Origin: Volvox africanus
Taxonomy: Eukaryota; Chlorophyta; Chlorophyceae; Chlamydomonadales; Volvocaceae
Length of the DNA stretch: 64,000 bases
Reading direction: 5' to 3'
NCBI GenBank assembly: GCA_030268105.1
Contig: BSDZ01000079.1
Coordinates: 2,795,501-2,859,500 of the forward strand
Of this stretch, positions 17,208-30,400 are shown piece by piece (positions within the stretch are counted from its first letter, which is position 1; each line of letters begins with the position of its first letter). The notes below the pieces were generated by a model. It searched no databases, had not been told where the DNA came from, and saw only the letters and a program-made list of their open reading frames with translations. A program made the position numbers and the translations under genes.

Positions 17208-19949
17208 ATGTCACAGGTTGCATGGGAAGTCGCCGATGACACTTATCTGGCGGCAGCATCCATTCGACGACCGATAATTATCGCCGCTGCTTCCGTACAA
17301 ACCCTGGAGGTAGACAGCACCCAGAGGGACACCACCGCTACGGGCCTGGACTTCAACCCTCGGCCCCTAGGCGCCACTGTGATGGACGCGGAGGCCTCCA
17401 CCTCCATCCCCGCAGCTGTTGTTGGATCAGCCGACCTTTCCGGGAAGGTTGGATCCGGATCTAAATGGGTCATTGACGAAAACGAGAACCTGAAATCAAC
17501 TCCTGAGATGCGGGCATGGACCTGGGTGTCCATCGCCATGATCGCGGCCACTTTGCAGCAGGCCACAAAACAGGTATTGTGACGTATTATCGGCATGCAT
17601 TGCGGTCTATTTATGCAAGCAACTTGCAGGTTTTCTCCATGTATGGAACTTCATCGCTGACGACCCGACGCCTCCTGTTGTGTTGTCGCTCGCGATCGAC
17701 CGAGGTGTACAAGGCACACCCCGTGTGCAGCGCGAGCTCCTCATAGCCCGTTCGCGACACGCCTTGCTGCTGTGTTTCCCTTTCGCCACCCGTGTGTCTC
17801 ACCCGGCAGGTGGAGGGGCCCGACGACCTTGTTGTGTTCTGCGCCGCCATTGTACTGGCGTACATTCTCTCGGATCTGGGCACGGGTAGGACGTTGTTGG
17901 CGGTGCATCCCCTGTGAAGAGTGTCTGGAGTGCAGGGCCGCAGTGAGGGATAGCCAGGGCGTCGAGGTCCACAACGCTGAGGATCCTAGGCATTATAACG
18001 GCCTCCTTACGGGATAGGTGCTGATGGATGGATTGAGCGAAGGGCTCCAGTCCAGCGGTATCGAGTGACCCACGGGGCTCCACAACTCCGCCCAACATCA
18101 TATTATATTCAGTGTATCGTACTACTCGTGTGCAGGCATCTACCACTGGGGAGTTGACAATTACGGCGACGGGTCCACCCCCGTGTTCGGCCACCAGATT
18201 GCCGCGTTTCAGGGCCACCACCAGCGCCCCTGGACCATCACGCAGCGCGAGTTTGCCAACAACCTGCACCAGGTGCGCAGCCAACAGCTCCAGTGGAAAT
18301 GTATTGGAGCGCTTATCCATAACATATAGAGTTGAATGGAGTTGCTGAAGGCGCATGGTTAGCCCCCATAAGAGATACGGGGATCTTAGGATGATCTCAC
18401 CTTGGCGGGAGGGGGGGGTAAGAGGGAAGTGCTCGTAGGAACAGAACTGAACCGTCCCATGTGGTGCTGGTGTTGGTATTAGTGGTGCTGATGGGGACGA
18501 GGACCATACCAGTAACTTGACAGCGAATTGTACACGCGCGCGGACAAATAATGGTACTGGTGAGTAACGAATAGGCGATTAGGCGGATGCGGGTATGTTG
18601 GGCGCGGATGCGCCAGGGGTCACGACGTGGGGTTACGCCCTTGGTTTGCCGCCCTACACTTTCAATTTTTGATTGCTCTGTTTTGACAACACCGTCCGGC
18701 TGCCCAGCAAACGGCCTATCCATTTCACCGCCGTTAACCACTCATTGGCCTCCCCTTCTGGCCCGCAGGTGTTTGGTCCTGCCTCTTACCCCGCAGCCGT
18801 GCTACTGACACTGAGTCCGTTGATGCCGCTGGGTTGGAATGCTTGGTCATCCTCTTTCTTGTTCTTGGTGTGCATGAGCCAGCAGTTCCACGCTTGGAGC
18901 CACATGAAGAAGAGCGAGCTGCCGCCCGTTGTGGTGGCACTGCAGGTGTGCGCCTCCGGATATCACGTCATCCTTAGGTACAGGTTTCATGTCATTTATC
19001 ATGTGTTTTGCGTGCCTTACGTATATTTATGTATAAGGGGGATGGAAGCGGTGCGCCCCCAGGATCTAAGGCAGCAGTGTATGGAGGTAATTCCGGCCTG
19101 TGCGGTTTCGTGGGTGAAAAGAGCGGCGGGTATGTTCACCTCGCAGCTGATGTCCGAGGATCTCATTGTTTGGCGATTGTAGCTGACAACAATTTGCATC
19201 CATTTTTTGATAGCAGCCAGTAGAAGACACTTTTGTACCGCAATCTTGTGGCGCGCACATGGGTAGGTGTGGGCGCACACCCCGTGGGCTTTTCGTGAGT
19301 TTGATCGTGTTTCGTGTGGTTCTGGTGGTGCATGAGCGGCCCCCCTGCTGCTCACCCGGACCCCACCCCATCCGGACAATTACCGCCCGGGTTCATTCAG
19401 GACGCGGGACTGCTGATCGGCCGCCGCATGCACGGCGCCCACCATCGCGCCCCGTTTGAGGGCAACTACTGCATTGTCAGTGGCTGGTGGAACCCGCTGC
19501 TGGATTCCACGGGCTTCTTCCGGGGGCTGGAGAAGGTTATCCACGAGTGAGTGAACCTGAGATGCCCAGCCCAGCCCGGGACATCCGAAGCCATCCGTAG
19601 TTGCGGCTTGGTTGGTGTTCAGCATTTTGCTGGTTGTTCTGGATAACCTATGTGCCGACGCGCTAAGGGAAGCGCTTGGGCAAAATCCCCGCGCGTCCAT
19701 CAGATGTTTTGCCAAATAGGGCTCTTTGAGTGATCACTGATGGTGCGTTGGTGACCAATCCGCTGCCAGGAGCTTCCAGCGTTTATTGTATGGCCGTACG
19801 CTGTTTTCAGCATTCTATTCATCTTCATCTTTCCGCTCGCCGTCGCCCCGTCTGGCTTCTTTGCCCGCAGACGCATGGGGGTTGCCCCTAGGTGCTGGGA
19901 GGAGCCACAGGAGGACTGGAAGGAGTTGGAGCGGCCTGAGACGGCCTGA
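17208..19949 (+). CDS. FAD4: FAD4-type plastid fatty-acid desaturase
   Basis: Plant FAD4 introduces the delta-3-trans double bond into palmitate on thylakoid phosphatidylglycerol; the family also includes PEDS1/TMEM189. Six exons with closed phases: 17208-17573, 17810-17885, 18136-18272, 18769-18945, 19401-19546 and 19871-19949, giving 326 residues. Residues 1-100 are transit-peptide-like, and hydrophobic segments flank residues 103-148. The His-rich metal-site motifs of the family are all present: H151 and H167, QGHHQRPW (H175, H176), FANNLH (H192), FHAWSH (H234, H238) and HGAHHRAPFEGNYCIVSG (H263, H266, H267). The conserved C-terminal block (WWNPLLDSTGFFRGLEKVI ... GVAPRCW) is intact. ATG 17208 is the first in-frame ATG of the coding frame. 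The exact lipid substrate is inferred from the family. Confidence 0.92.
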
Positions 19950-22900
19950 GGCGGTCGCCGTGTGATGTGGCACAGTGTAAAGGCGTAAAGGCGTAAAAGC
20001 TCGGCGCTGTGTACGCCTCATGGTCATTAATATGATGATGCCCAAGGGCTGGATGAGCGCGCGTGTCCAATCGATGTCAGGCAGGCAGCGGGTATCATGT
20101 CGTGGTGCAGATCCCCCGCGTGGGGGGGGGGGTAATTTCATTTTTTCGTGATTGGTTTTGATGAGGGTAATGGCTTACTCAATTTTGGAGGGGAGAGCGT
20201 TTTCGGGAGGAGTGGAGAGGTGGGGTCGGAAAACTCCAGGCGGTTAAATCCATCATGTTCTGAAGAGCTTCGAACGTTCTTTCTTAGTTGTAGAGACTTC
20301 TCAGCGTGCAAATGACACCTGCGAGATACCCGCCGTGTAGCTGACAGGCGCTGACAAGAGTGGCTTTGTTCCGGTTGTATGTTTTCAATTAAGCTTGGAG
20401 AGGTTTTGGGAAACACGGGAGGCGCATGCAAGCCGCAGGTGTTCCAACTTGCGAGTCCTCCAGGAATTTCTTTATTCCGCACCGTTTAGCGCTGTGATGC
20501 CACAGGAGCGCTTCGGAGATTTGAAGATGGGGCGCACGGCGAGAAGACTGAGACGCGCGAGGCTTGTGTTCCAATGTCACAGACTGCCCGCGCATAATGT
20601 AAACAATAGTACGAAGCGTACGGCTCGTGGGCTGAGAGCTATCCCACGCAACTGCCAAGCTTGGAAAGGTGTGGTTAAGTGAGTCACTCAGGGGGACGCA
20701 GGGGCCAATGGTATATGTGGGGAGAAGGTTAAGCACGGACGTACGTCAACATTGGGCATGGCCGTCGTATGGGACAGGCAGTCCCGTGACTTGTCGACAG
20801 CGCTCACCAGGAGAGTGCTGATGTTGTTTTGGGGTACTGGGAGAGTGTTGTGACCTGTGAAACCTGTTGATTTGTGTTATAAGGGTCGCCGGGCTTGAAG
20901 GCCACGTGATATGCCAATACTGCAGGATGGGTTGGCAGATGAGGCCAAACTTGTGAGCCTTCTTATCTTTCTCTGTATCGTTGATGAGCCCAGGCGTTGT
21001 CATGAAGCCTTTCTTCTTGCCGGTATTTGGCACCTCATTTCATGCTGTCAGCTAGTATTATATGACTCTCGGACTCCTAGAAGCCCCCCTATGTCTTACC
21101 CAGCCGATCTTGGCCTCATCTTCGGCGATCCGTGTCTCTTGTGTCACGACATGAAAGTGCAAATCGTACATGATGAGTGCCGTAGGAACTTCGTGACGTA
21201 GCAAGCAGACTTGACAGCATGCTGCATGCTGCCAAAAGTCCCATGAAACAGCTAAATCATCGGAATTATATCTCTGTGTTACTCCATTGCATCTCCCGGC
21301 CTCACCAATCAGCGATTGCCAGGGTCAGAGTAAAAGGTATGCGGGGATACACACGCACTCACGGATTCAGTAGGGGCATGTGGTGACAAGTTGACGATGT
21401 GACGCAATTGCATCTGCATTCCGACCCTTTACATATTAGCCAGAACGGAGCAAACCAAGGACTTAGACCACGCCTCCGCCATAATGCTACTCACAGAGAA
21501 CTCAGTCCCAGCTCGCTGATCCGTATATGGATTTGCCAGATATTTATCAATCTTGCTTCCCCAGAGACTGAGTCCCTGCCTGCAACAGTAGCGCACTCGA
21601 ACATTTTGCTTCCAATGAAACGGCTTCATTCAGGTCAAAAGATCAATTATAACTCATGTACGGCACGTCCATCGCTCGCATTGTTCCATGCCAGGGTGGC
21701 CTGCCCTCATGGAAAAGGCGCCCACTGGGCCTCAAGCACTTCGTGTTTCAACTGCCATTCCCAAATGCGTTTTCTTACTCCAAAGTCTGTACTTTGTAAG
21801 CACGGTGCGGCACCGTAATCGCCCCATCCAATCCGCTACATACCCACACAAAACCCCTTTACACGGTGTTTCGTATATCACCTCCGACATCCTCCCTCGA
21901 CAAGGAGAAGAGCTAGCCGGAGCGAGCCATCTGACTTATTGTAATTATTGGTCAGCGCAGTGACAAGGTGACCCATGGGGCAAGGATGCCATTGCGAGCT
22001 TGGCAGCAGGACACCAGATATCGGCATCAGCCTCCTCTTCCCGCACTTCAAACCGCAACATCCCCCACCGGTTCGCACTGACTCGGATTCCAGTTAGCAC
22101 ACATTACAGATTGCCGAGTGGGGCATGCGCTATAGTCGAGCGGTCAAGAAGTCCGTAAGGGACAAAGACCGAAGCACCAGGCCAGATGTGAGCTGACCCA
22201 TGGTTCACTCGCATGTCTTTTAGCTGGCCAGCATTGGCAACATGACGGCCAGGCAAGAAGGACGCACTTTCCAAACCAGCCTACCCAAGCTTTAACATGT
22301 TTTTTTATGCGATCTAAAACTTGTACGAATACACCGTACTTCCAACCGAACCTTGTTATTGAAGTTCGTGCACGAATACAAATGCGCACGAGTACAAACA
22401 TATGCGCATTGGCACCCTAATTGTCGTTCGCTGTTCGCTTTGGGCCACCCTTTGAAAGCATGTGGAAAACAGCTGGCCGCATAGGCCAGGAGGCCAGGGA
22501 TTGGATTGTGCTGTTTACGTCAGGTCGCTGAGTCGCAACCGCTACGAAGTACAATAAATACCGAAAGGGTCAGTGCCAAGACAAAGCCCTCAGAGTAACA
22601 GTGAAACCAAATGTTTCAAAGAGCGCCTGGATCTGCATGGCTGGAAGCCTTTACGCGCGATCCCCCATGCACCATTTGACAGCTACCGGACATTACCCCA
22701 CAGACCCAGACCACCCGCGGGGAGACCGCACGCTGTCCCCTGACCAGCCAGCCATGATTACCAGCCACTTTTGCTTCCAACTGAACATGGAGCATGGAGG
22801 ATACCCATCGCAAGCTCAAGAGAGAAGCCAACTCTCGACATCTTTTAGGGTCAACATTTCTGCCCCATAGAATGTTGCATCGGCGCAAGCACCATATTCA

Positions 22901-24119
22901 GTATAGCGCCGTAAGCAGTGCGAATTTTTTCATCACAACTACCTTGGCACCCTAGCCCTGACGTTAGTGGAGCATATCGGGGACCCCAGCGGGGCAATGT
23001 AAGAGCGCGAGTGCGCCATACCGCACCACAGCACACCACAGCACACCATGTTCATATGGCGCCCTGGCATTCCCTCGTCCTAGCAACAGCTTCCAGGTCA
23101 GTCAATAGGGCAGGTCGAGTCCCACGGCACACCGCAGCCATGACCCGGTGGACAGAACCCCCAGAAAGCCCCAGTTACGGCAAATTCGTGTTTGTTTCCA
23201 TGGAACTGGGAACTGAGCTCGCAGACGTCCGCACGCGAGGCGCCGTGGCGCCCGGTGCACCTGATATCCTTCTAACCGTCGACTCCCACCACTACTACCA
23301 CCACCACCACCACCTGAAGGACCGTTGCGCCCATTGCGACCCCTTTATTGCCCGATCTCCTTTCTCTCTTCTTCGTTCAATCAGCAATACACACACACAC
23401 ACACAGTGACACGCAATGTGTGCTTTTTATAATCTTGTCAGCAACCCACATCCATGCTGTGTCACTGCGCGTCACCCACTCAACCTCCTGTTCCTTTGCT
23501 TTACCAAAAGACGCCCGCCTTATCGTGCCTGACTCAAGACGCAATACGCAAGAGGCAAGACGTACCGCGAATCGTGACCCATTCTTTGCTTTAGGAGCCG
23601 GCCCCTCTGACCTAGGGAGTCTTAGAAGGCTTCCCCCCAACCCACGCCGCTACCAGCCTCTGCGTAGTTGCGAGCCGCAAACCCAAACCGCATCCCGCGT
23701 GCCCCAGAAAGAACACTCCCACGGAGCTCTCCGTCGCTCAGTTGTAAAACTGTCACAGGCGCAAAGACGCAAGGGAGCATCAAAACACCACCATCGCCTC
23801 CCAACCTTTCCCCTCCTCCTTTCCACCTCCTCCTCCCCCACCTCCTCCTCCCCCATCTCCATCTCCGCCATCTCCTTCTCCCCCTCCTCCTCCTCCCTCC
23901 TCCATCTCCTCCTCCCCTCCCCCCTCCCCCTCCTCCATCTCCTCATCTCCATATATTTGGACCGCGGCAAAGGTTGCCGGGTAGTGGACGTCGCCCTCAA
24001 TAGACATCGCCCTCACCGTCAGCCGCAGATTTACATCGCTGTAGGGCACCTCGGTGATCGCGACTTGGCAAAATCAGGCCGCTGCCGCCGCTGCTGCTTT
24101 TGGTGGTGCCATGATTTGA
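19950..24119. other. Long intergenic stretch, no recognisable gene
   Basis: I see no conserved coding exon on either strand over about 4.1 kb. Simple sequence is present: a CAC/CCA run near 23285-23313, (CA)n near 23391-23406 and a C/T-rich tract at about 23810-23950. A TTACA at 24031-24035 reads TGTAA on the minus strand about 85 bp past the stop of the minus-strand gene at 24120, and could be its poly(A) signal. Confidence 0.5.
19976..19980 (+). terminator. Candidate TGTAA polyadenylation signal of the FAD4-type gene
   Basis: This TGTAA lies 27 bp past the TGA of the FAD4-type gene. The distance is short for this lineage, so a later signal could be used instead. Confidence 0.3.
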
Positions 24120-26210
24120 TCAAACCTTGGCGTAATGTTCATGCAGGCCCGTAGGCTTGACTGAAAAGTACCGGTAGGCGATGTCCGCCTGGCTGCGCCG
24201 GCCGTTGACCTCGACCTCGAAGTCGTCGTACAGCTTCAGCATGATGTCCTGAGGTGGCACCTTGCCCACACTGAACGTGTAGCCAATAGCCTCCACATCG
24301 CGCTCGCGGCGGCTGGTGCCCACAGTCCCGTTAGGCGTCACCGACACCGCATAGATGTGCGGCTCGAGGACCTTGTAGGCCCAAACGAATAGCGCAGCTG
24401 CGCGCTTCAGCAGCTGGCATGTCTCCGGGTACCCTGCAGGCCGGGGCAATGGACGAGCGGGCGAGTGGGCGAGTGGGCGAGTGGGCGAGTGGGCGAGTGA
24501 GCGCAACGCAGCAGTTGCTACCCACCCCTGCTACACATCTAAAGCTGTTTCATGTCCGCCTCGACTGACCTGCCCCAGCGTCCCACCCGCCACCTACCCA
24601 AGCCTACCCCGTACACCCCCTCACCCGCCACCTAACCCGCCCTACCTGCGTTGACGCCCTTGAAAGCACCGATATGAAACTCAATGTACGTGTCTCGCAC
24701 ATCGATGCGTCCGCGACAGTCCAGCGTGATTCGCGACAGGCAGCTGCCGCTTGCCATAGCTGTCGCCATCTCCATGAAGCCCGGCAGCGGCCGCGGCGGG
24801 GCCCCTGTCTCCAGCGCATCCACGCAGCGCATGAGATCGTTGATCCGCTCATCGCCCTTGGACCCCGGGAACGAGTACCCAAGCTGCAGCTCCTGGAGAC
24901 ATGCCCGAATATCGTCCCAGGCCGCGGTCTGCGGATACGAAGGGCCCGGTCGGGGAGATTATGGCACGAAGTTGAGCAGCGGGAAAGAGGGCGGGAATGT
25001 GTACAACCAGGAGTAGTTGGATTTTTTTCTGAAGCTGCCGTGAGGCAGCGAGACACCACGGGGGCGCCTGTGGGAGGCGAGAGGGTGGCGGAAACCCAGA
25101 CAAGTTTGGGGGGCTGCGGAGATCATGGATAAGATTGTGGAACGAAATTCTGTTTTAAAGAAGGGTAAGATGGAGCAGGGGAAAGAGTGGGATGCAGCAG
25201 GAGAAAGAGTGGGAAGTACGAACGCCGAGTGTCTGTGGCCAATGAATGAGGACGCGCGGCCGAAGGCTGAGGTGTCCTTCGGGAAGCAGGACATCATTCG
25301 AGCCCTTGTATCACCACGGGCTATCGGGACGGCGCTTTCCGTCCTGTCCTCCTCGCATGTGACCGAGTGGGCAAAAGAGGAAGGAGCGCCGGCGATCGAG
25401 TTCTGCTCAGGAGCACAGAAAGGGAAAAGGGGAGAACCAGGATCCTCGCGCACCTGAAAGCTGCTGGGCAGGGCCACCATGCAGACCCCGGCCTCCTCAC
25501 ATGCCTCGTCAATTAAGCACTTCACCGCAGCGCGAAGGCCTTGACGCTGCGGGATGACATGCGAAAGTGAACAAAGCATGGGGGTCAGAAGGCTTGAGGC
25601 GGGCCTAATCCGACCATCTGTATGCAAGAGGGAACCCCAAGAACCAGGTCGAGAAATGATCACACGGTTCACGGTTTGCGGTCTGAGCCCCCGACCTCAC
25701 ATCTTTAAGGACGTGATCCTCAAGGATGCCAATAAGGGCCCCACGCTGCTTAAGGCTAGGGAGGTCAAGGTTGAGCGCCAGCCCCAGGATGTGGTCGACG
25801 ACGTGTGCCGCGCTTCGCAGATCCACGTTTTCTGCAAAGTCGCTATTGAAGTGAGTGCTGATTAGAGGCAAACTAGTAAATTCATACAGCTCGCACACGC
25901 GCGTCTCCAGTCGCTGCACCTGTCGGACATCCAGCGACCACAGCAACAAGTCAGTTGGTGCCTTAGGTGTTCCAATAATGAGTTCATCAGTGTGTCGAAC
26001 CTGCTTCGAAATCTTGTTGAGCTTGTTGTTCATGCTCTTCACTTGTTCCAGCACTTCAGCAAGGAGGGCCGTGTCATGGCCAGTGCTTTCCGCGCTGCTT
26101 GCCAATGACCGATTTGTCGGCAACGTATCTCTGACACTTTGCAGAAGGCATGTCCTATGCAGCGCGCACGAGTCGTGGCGCAACCGATGCGTCCTCCGCA
26201 AATTCTGCAT
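24120..26210 (-). CDS. Unrecognised 399-residue protein, probable organelle presequence
   Basis: I do not recognise a family. Four minus-strand exons have closed phases: 26210-25701, 25546-25454, 24928-24646 and 24433-24120 (TGA). The N-terminus (MQNLRRTHRLRHDSCALHR, then Arg/Ser/Leu-rich to about residue 40) resembles a mitochondrial or plastid presequence. A predicted coiled coil follows (LLAEVLEQVKSMNNKLNKI, about 52-70). The remainder is soluble-looking, mixed alpha/beta: a Leu-rich helix region near 130-165, then ITLDCRGRIDVRDTYIEFHIG around 255-290, and a C-terminal block with HIYAVSVTPNGTVG and GRRSQADIAYRYF. ATG 26210 opens the frame. The amino-acid use is balanced, unlike the low-complexity ORFs, and the splice signals are strong, so the gene is real although its function is unknown. 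An octamer repeat sits in intron 3. Confidence 0.8.
24459..24499. repeat. (GGGCGAGT)n octamer repeat
   Basis: About five tandem copies of an 8-bp unit lie in the last intron (24645-24434) of the minus-strand orphan gene, close to its 3' splice site. Confidence 0.85.
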
Positions 26211-27443
26211 GGTTATGACACAAACCGAAATAACTCGAATACACTCTTTTAACTTATTATCTCAAAAGCATTTTGGAAATCTACCTTGTGTTTTAAGTTA
26301 AAAACCGTACGATCGATATCAGTTTCGTTCCCATTTGCTGGTTTTGCATCGCGCGTCCCGAAACTAAATGACGCAAACAGGTAATAAGTTGTCAAAGTTT
26401 CTGGATCTGTAACTAAAAAATCCCCGGACCTTACCCAGGTGTTGTTATGGTCCAAAGCGAACTCGCTGCTGACACAAATGAGATCATAGATATAAAAAGA
26501 CTATTCAAAAATTTAGGATCTTAACAGCAAAAATACAGGCGATACAGCACAAAGTTCCTATCCATCTACTAGCCACCGAAGTTAACGACGCTGGACGACA
26601 CCGATCGCAATGGACCGTAACCGTGCCACAGATCAACAACAACAGCCTGCCAACAACGATATGCTGTACATGTAGGAGTGAATCTATAACTTGAATTGCA
26701 ATAGGCATGAGTTACCGAATAGAAGCCTTCCATGGCGGCCCAAGTTGCCCTGGGCCCTCCTGAGCCGACAACGAGTTGTGTATCATAGACATTCCTATGA
26801 CCTGCACCACTGTTCAGCACACTTCATTTATGCCAATAGAACCTGTTACCGGCTCTTGATAGTTCGACAACAGGGTTACGTAACTCCCATCAATGCTCTC
26901 CAATGATGCACACAAATTAGCTTTCCTGTAGAGTTTGACTGGCCGTAAATCTGCAAAGCGGTTTTAAAGCGCTTCACCTTTGCTGTTGCACAAGGTTACG
27001 GGTAGGTGTTACGAAATGGGTCACAACGTCCCCAAGCATCTAGAATCACGACGCCTGTTTAAAGTTTTCCACAATGTCGTCGAGGTCCGAGCCAAGCACC
27101 AAGCACTGTCCCGGACGATCTTTTCCGTGTTCTTCAGGGCTCTTCCAAGTTCGCCGCTGTTTCGCATCATGGAGATAGCGGGCAGGTCGTGCACGTCTTT
27201 GTTGCAGCTGTTCTTAATCTATACCGTCAGGGCTGGTCCACATCCAGGCCTTGGGTCACCTACGCAATATGGTGAGTAATCCACCCGAAAGGACCCGACG
27301 CAGTTATAACTAAATCACCTTTCCGGCCGCAAGCACCCTCTTATCACCTTGCCATGTCCCAGCCGTCGGTACCGCCCTGTCCTTTGCCTCTGCCACTTTC
27401 ACCACCCCTAAGTACCCACACGCCAGCGACCCATGTCAGCTTC
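26211..27443. other. Intergenic DNA between two minus-strand genes
   Basis: This stretch should hold the 3' UTR of the uroporphyrinogen-III synthase gene and the promoter of the orphan gene. An A/T-richer section lies at about 26220-26560. A short minus-strand reading near 27.1-27.2 kb (MMRNSGELGRALKNTEKIV) looks protein-like, but it has no family match and no confirmed splice pair, so it is not called. Confidence 0.45.
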
Positions 27444-30400
27444 CTAGTGCGCCGAGGCTGCTCCTGTTGCGACTCCGGCTGAGGGCGTCCCAGCGGCAGA
27501 ATCGGGAGCCATCGCCATCGGTGCGGATGTATTCGCCGCCTTGCATCCCGCCGCTGCTGCCGCAAAGTGCTCTTCCAGGGCCGTGACCAGGCCGTCGAAT
27601 GTGGAGAAGCTGCGCGAAACTGCCCCCACGGCCAGGCCCCCCGTTACATTACGTACGCCCTCCGCTGTGTATGGCCCGTGCGCCGCCAGCAGCACCCTGT
27701 GCCGTGTAACGACGTCTGCGAATGCAGCCGCACCGCCCATCACCTGCAGCAGGCCCTGAGCCTATGGACCGAACACGGAAAAGCGATGCACAACAGACCC
27801 GGTAGTTGAGATCTCGTCGGGACTATAGAGCACATATCTTTTATCGGGTTATGGAGCTACAACGCCGAAGGGCGCGCACTATTATGTGCCATGGACTGCG
27901 GCGATAATCATGAATAGTCGTTGTCTTTAGCGAAGTAAAGAATTGCGTGGCTCCAAGCATGAAAGGACCTCAGCTCGCTTGCACCTGTGGGACGTTTGCT
28001 GATGCCCCCGTGACCCCCCCGCATTACCTCCGCTGTGGAGCTGAAGGCCACCGCCGCCACCAGCCCCTCCTGTAGCGCCCTTCGCTCCAGGGATACTTCT
28101 TCAGGCGAGCAGCCCAAGGTGGTCAGGTAGGCGGGCAGTCGTAGTGACTCGGCACCAGCATCCTGCGCGAGATCAGTGGCCGTAAATAGAAAAGGCAACT
28201 TGAGCACTTGCGTCCCGAGCTAAGCTCCGTTCCACTTCGCGTCGCTGGGAAGTTGTGTTTGATGCGTTGGCGTTCGTCGGCCTTCTCACGATGGAGATCC
28301 TCAATTGGCCGACAAAATCTGGTGACGGGACACCGGATTTGGGTAAAGTCCGACCGCTGGAGCAGCATTCCGGCACCCAGCCCTGGGCCTCCCTATTTTC
28401 AGCCCCTTTCCTCTGTTCCCAAGTATGTGTGTAGTATGTGATCAAACCATCCCCGGCCCCCTAGACTTCCCTGTCCCCCCCCTCACTTGCAGCGCTTGAA
28501 GGAATCTGGGCACGACGGGCGGCTCCACCAAGCCTCCTGAAGCGACCGCAGACGGATGGACAGGAGAGAGGGAGCCAGAATGTGGGACGGAAGGGTCGTC
28601 ACTCGTCAAGCACAAGGGTCCAGACACACTTTCATATACGTAGGGAGCACAACCATTTCTGAAGAGCGAAAACAAAAAACGAAAAGCACGAAAATACGCC
28701 CCAAGGGGGGCCCCATGATGACATGGCGTGCATGGAGATAATTGAGGCAGGGATGAGCAGAGGGGAAACTTGCCCTTCCTACCCCACTTGTGCTGCCACC
28801 ACTTTCCGCAATGCAGTTAATGCCGGGCGTTAGTTCTGTAAGGCGCCCCGATGCCCACGTGCCAGTACATCGAGGACCTTGAGGACCTTGAGGACCTTGC
28901 CAAATTGTTATACTCACGTATATTTCTGAACCCCACCCAGGCCCCAAATCCCGCACCAGTCACTAAGGGTACGGGGCACAACACCTTGGCTCCCCTCGCC
29001 TCTCCACGGGTCGCCAGCTCCCGCACCAGCCCCAGAGTAGAGGCCTGCATAGCGGACCCGTTGGGACTAGCGTTGGAGGGAGAGGAGGGAATATCCGGGT
29101 CCGAATCGGGGCTACTGGCAACTTGCGATTGTTTGGGAACGCACGTCGGAGTGAGTTGGAGTGTTTGGCCAGTCGCCTCGTTCGTTGGCATTGTGGATCG
29201 TTGACGTCGCCAGCAGGGGTGAGGCAGGCGACTGCGCACAGATGACGCGGCTGAATGCAGCTGGCAACGAAGCGCGAAACCCAAAAGGCTGACCATGCCA
29301 AGTTCCCTAAACCCGTCTTTGGACCTCATAACGCTCTAGTCATTACTTCCCGGGGCACCATGCTGGGGCTCGACACTAACCTACCCACCCCGTTGGGTTT
29401 ACATGCGTCTATTCGTCTCCTAGTCGCATTCCTCAGGGTCCGACTCTTGCTCAGCCCTGCTCAGGTGAGCAGCAGTCTCGGAAAAGCAGCCTCACGAGCG
29501 GTAGGCCTCAGGCTTCAGGCCTCTCTTCCCCGAGAAGGCACACTGTGTGCACTGCAAACGTTGCTGGCCCTGGCCCTGACTGAACTCTGCATCACACCTC
29601 GGGAGGAGACACGTGCACCATAAGGCCCTTCTCCGTGAGCACGTCCCCGTCCGCCCCGAGAGCGCATAGCCGGATGCCGCTGAGTCGGAGCCACTCACAG
29701 CCGGCGGCCTCACCTGTGGCCGCCATGCGGTTAGGTGGGCGGGCGTGCGGATGGAGAAAGGCAAATGAAAACGGGGCCCGAGTGCGGGGCTTTCAGATTG
29801 CAGGTGCGTAAGGGACTGGGCCGCGGGCCGGGAGGCTCCTAAATTTAGCGTTCCGTTTTGCGGCACACCTCAGACATCGTGGCATGAAGAAGCATGAAAA
29901 GCGCAAGATGATGCTCGGTGGGAGCTCCTCTACCTTCAGACTGTCCATGCCGAATACGGCACATGACATGGAGGTCAGCAGTCTAGGAGGCTCGCGATAT
30001 AATCCAGAGCCTATCATTCGCTGGTCCAGGTTGGCAGCGGGCAGGTCATTCCTGGTCCCGCGAAGTCCTGGCCGATACAAGGTACTGGAATGCATGTTCC
30101 TACAATATGCCCCCGTTTCCCTTCCTGTGCCTGGTGGATGCCTTTGCTGTTTTTGACGATAACTGGGTGTCTTACCCCCAAGAAAAGCACATAGTTGGTC
30201 CAGGAAAGCGAAGATGCCGTTGCGGGATGTAAAGGCGATGTGGGTGACGGAGGTGCGCTGCGCCACCAGGTCGGAAATGGTGGACCGCATCTGATGGCGG
30301 TGGTGACGAGGGCGTGTTTTCGAAAGGTTCAGGTCAGGTATAGGAATTAGGAATAGCCGGGAATGGTTAGGACGAGGATAAGATAGTGAAAACATGGGTT

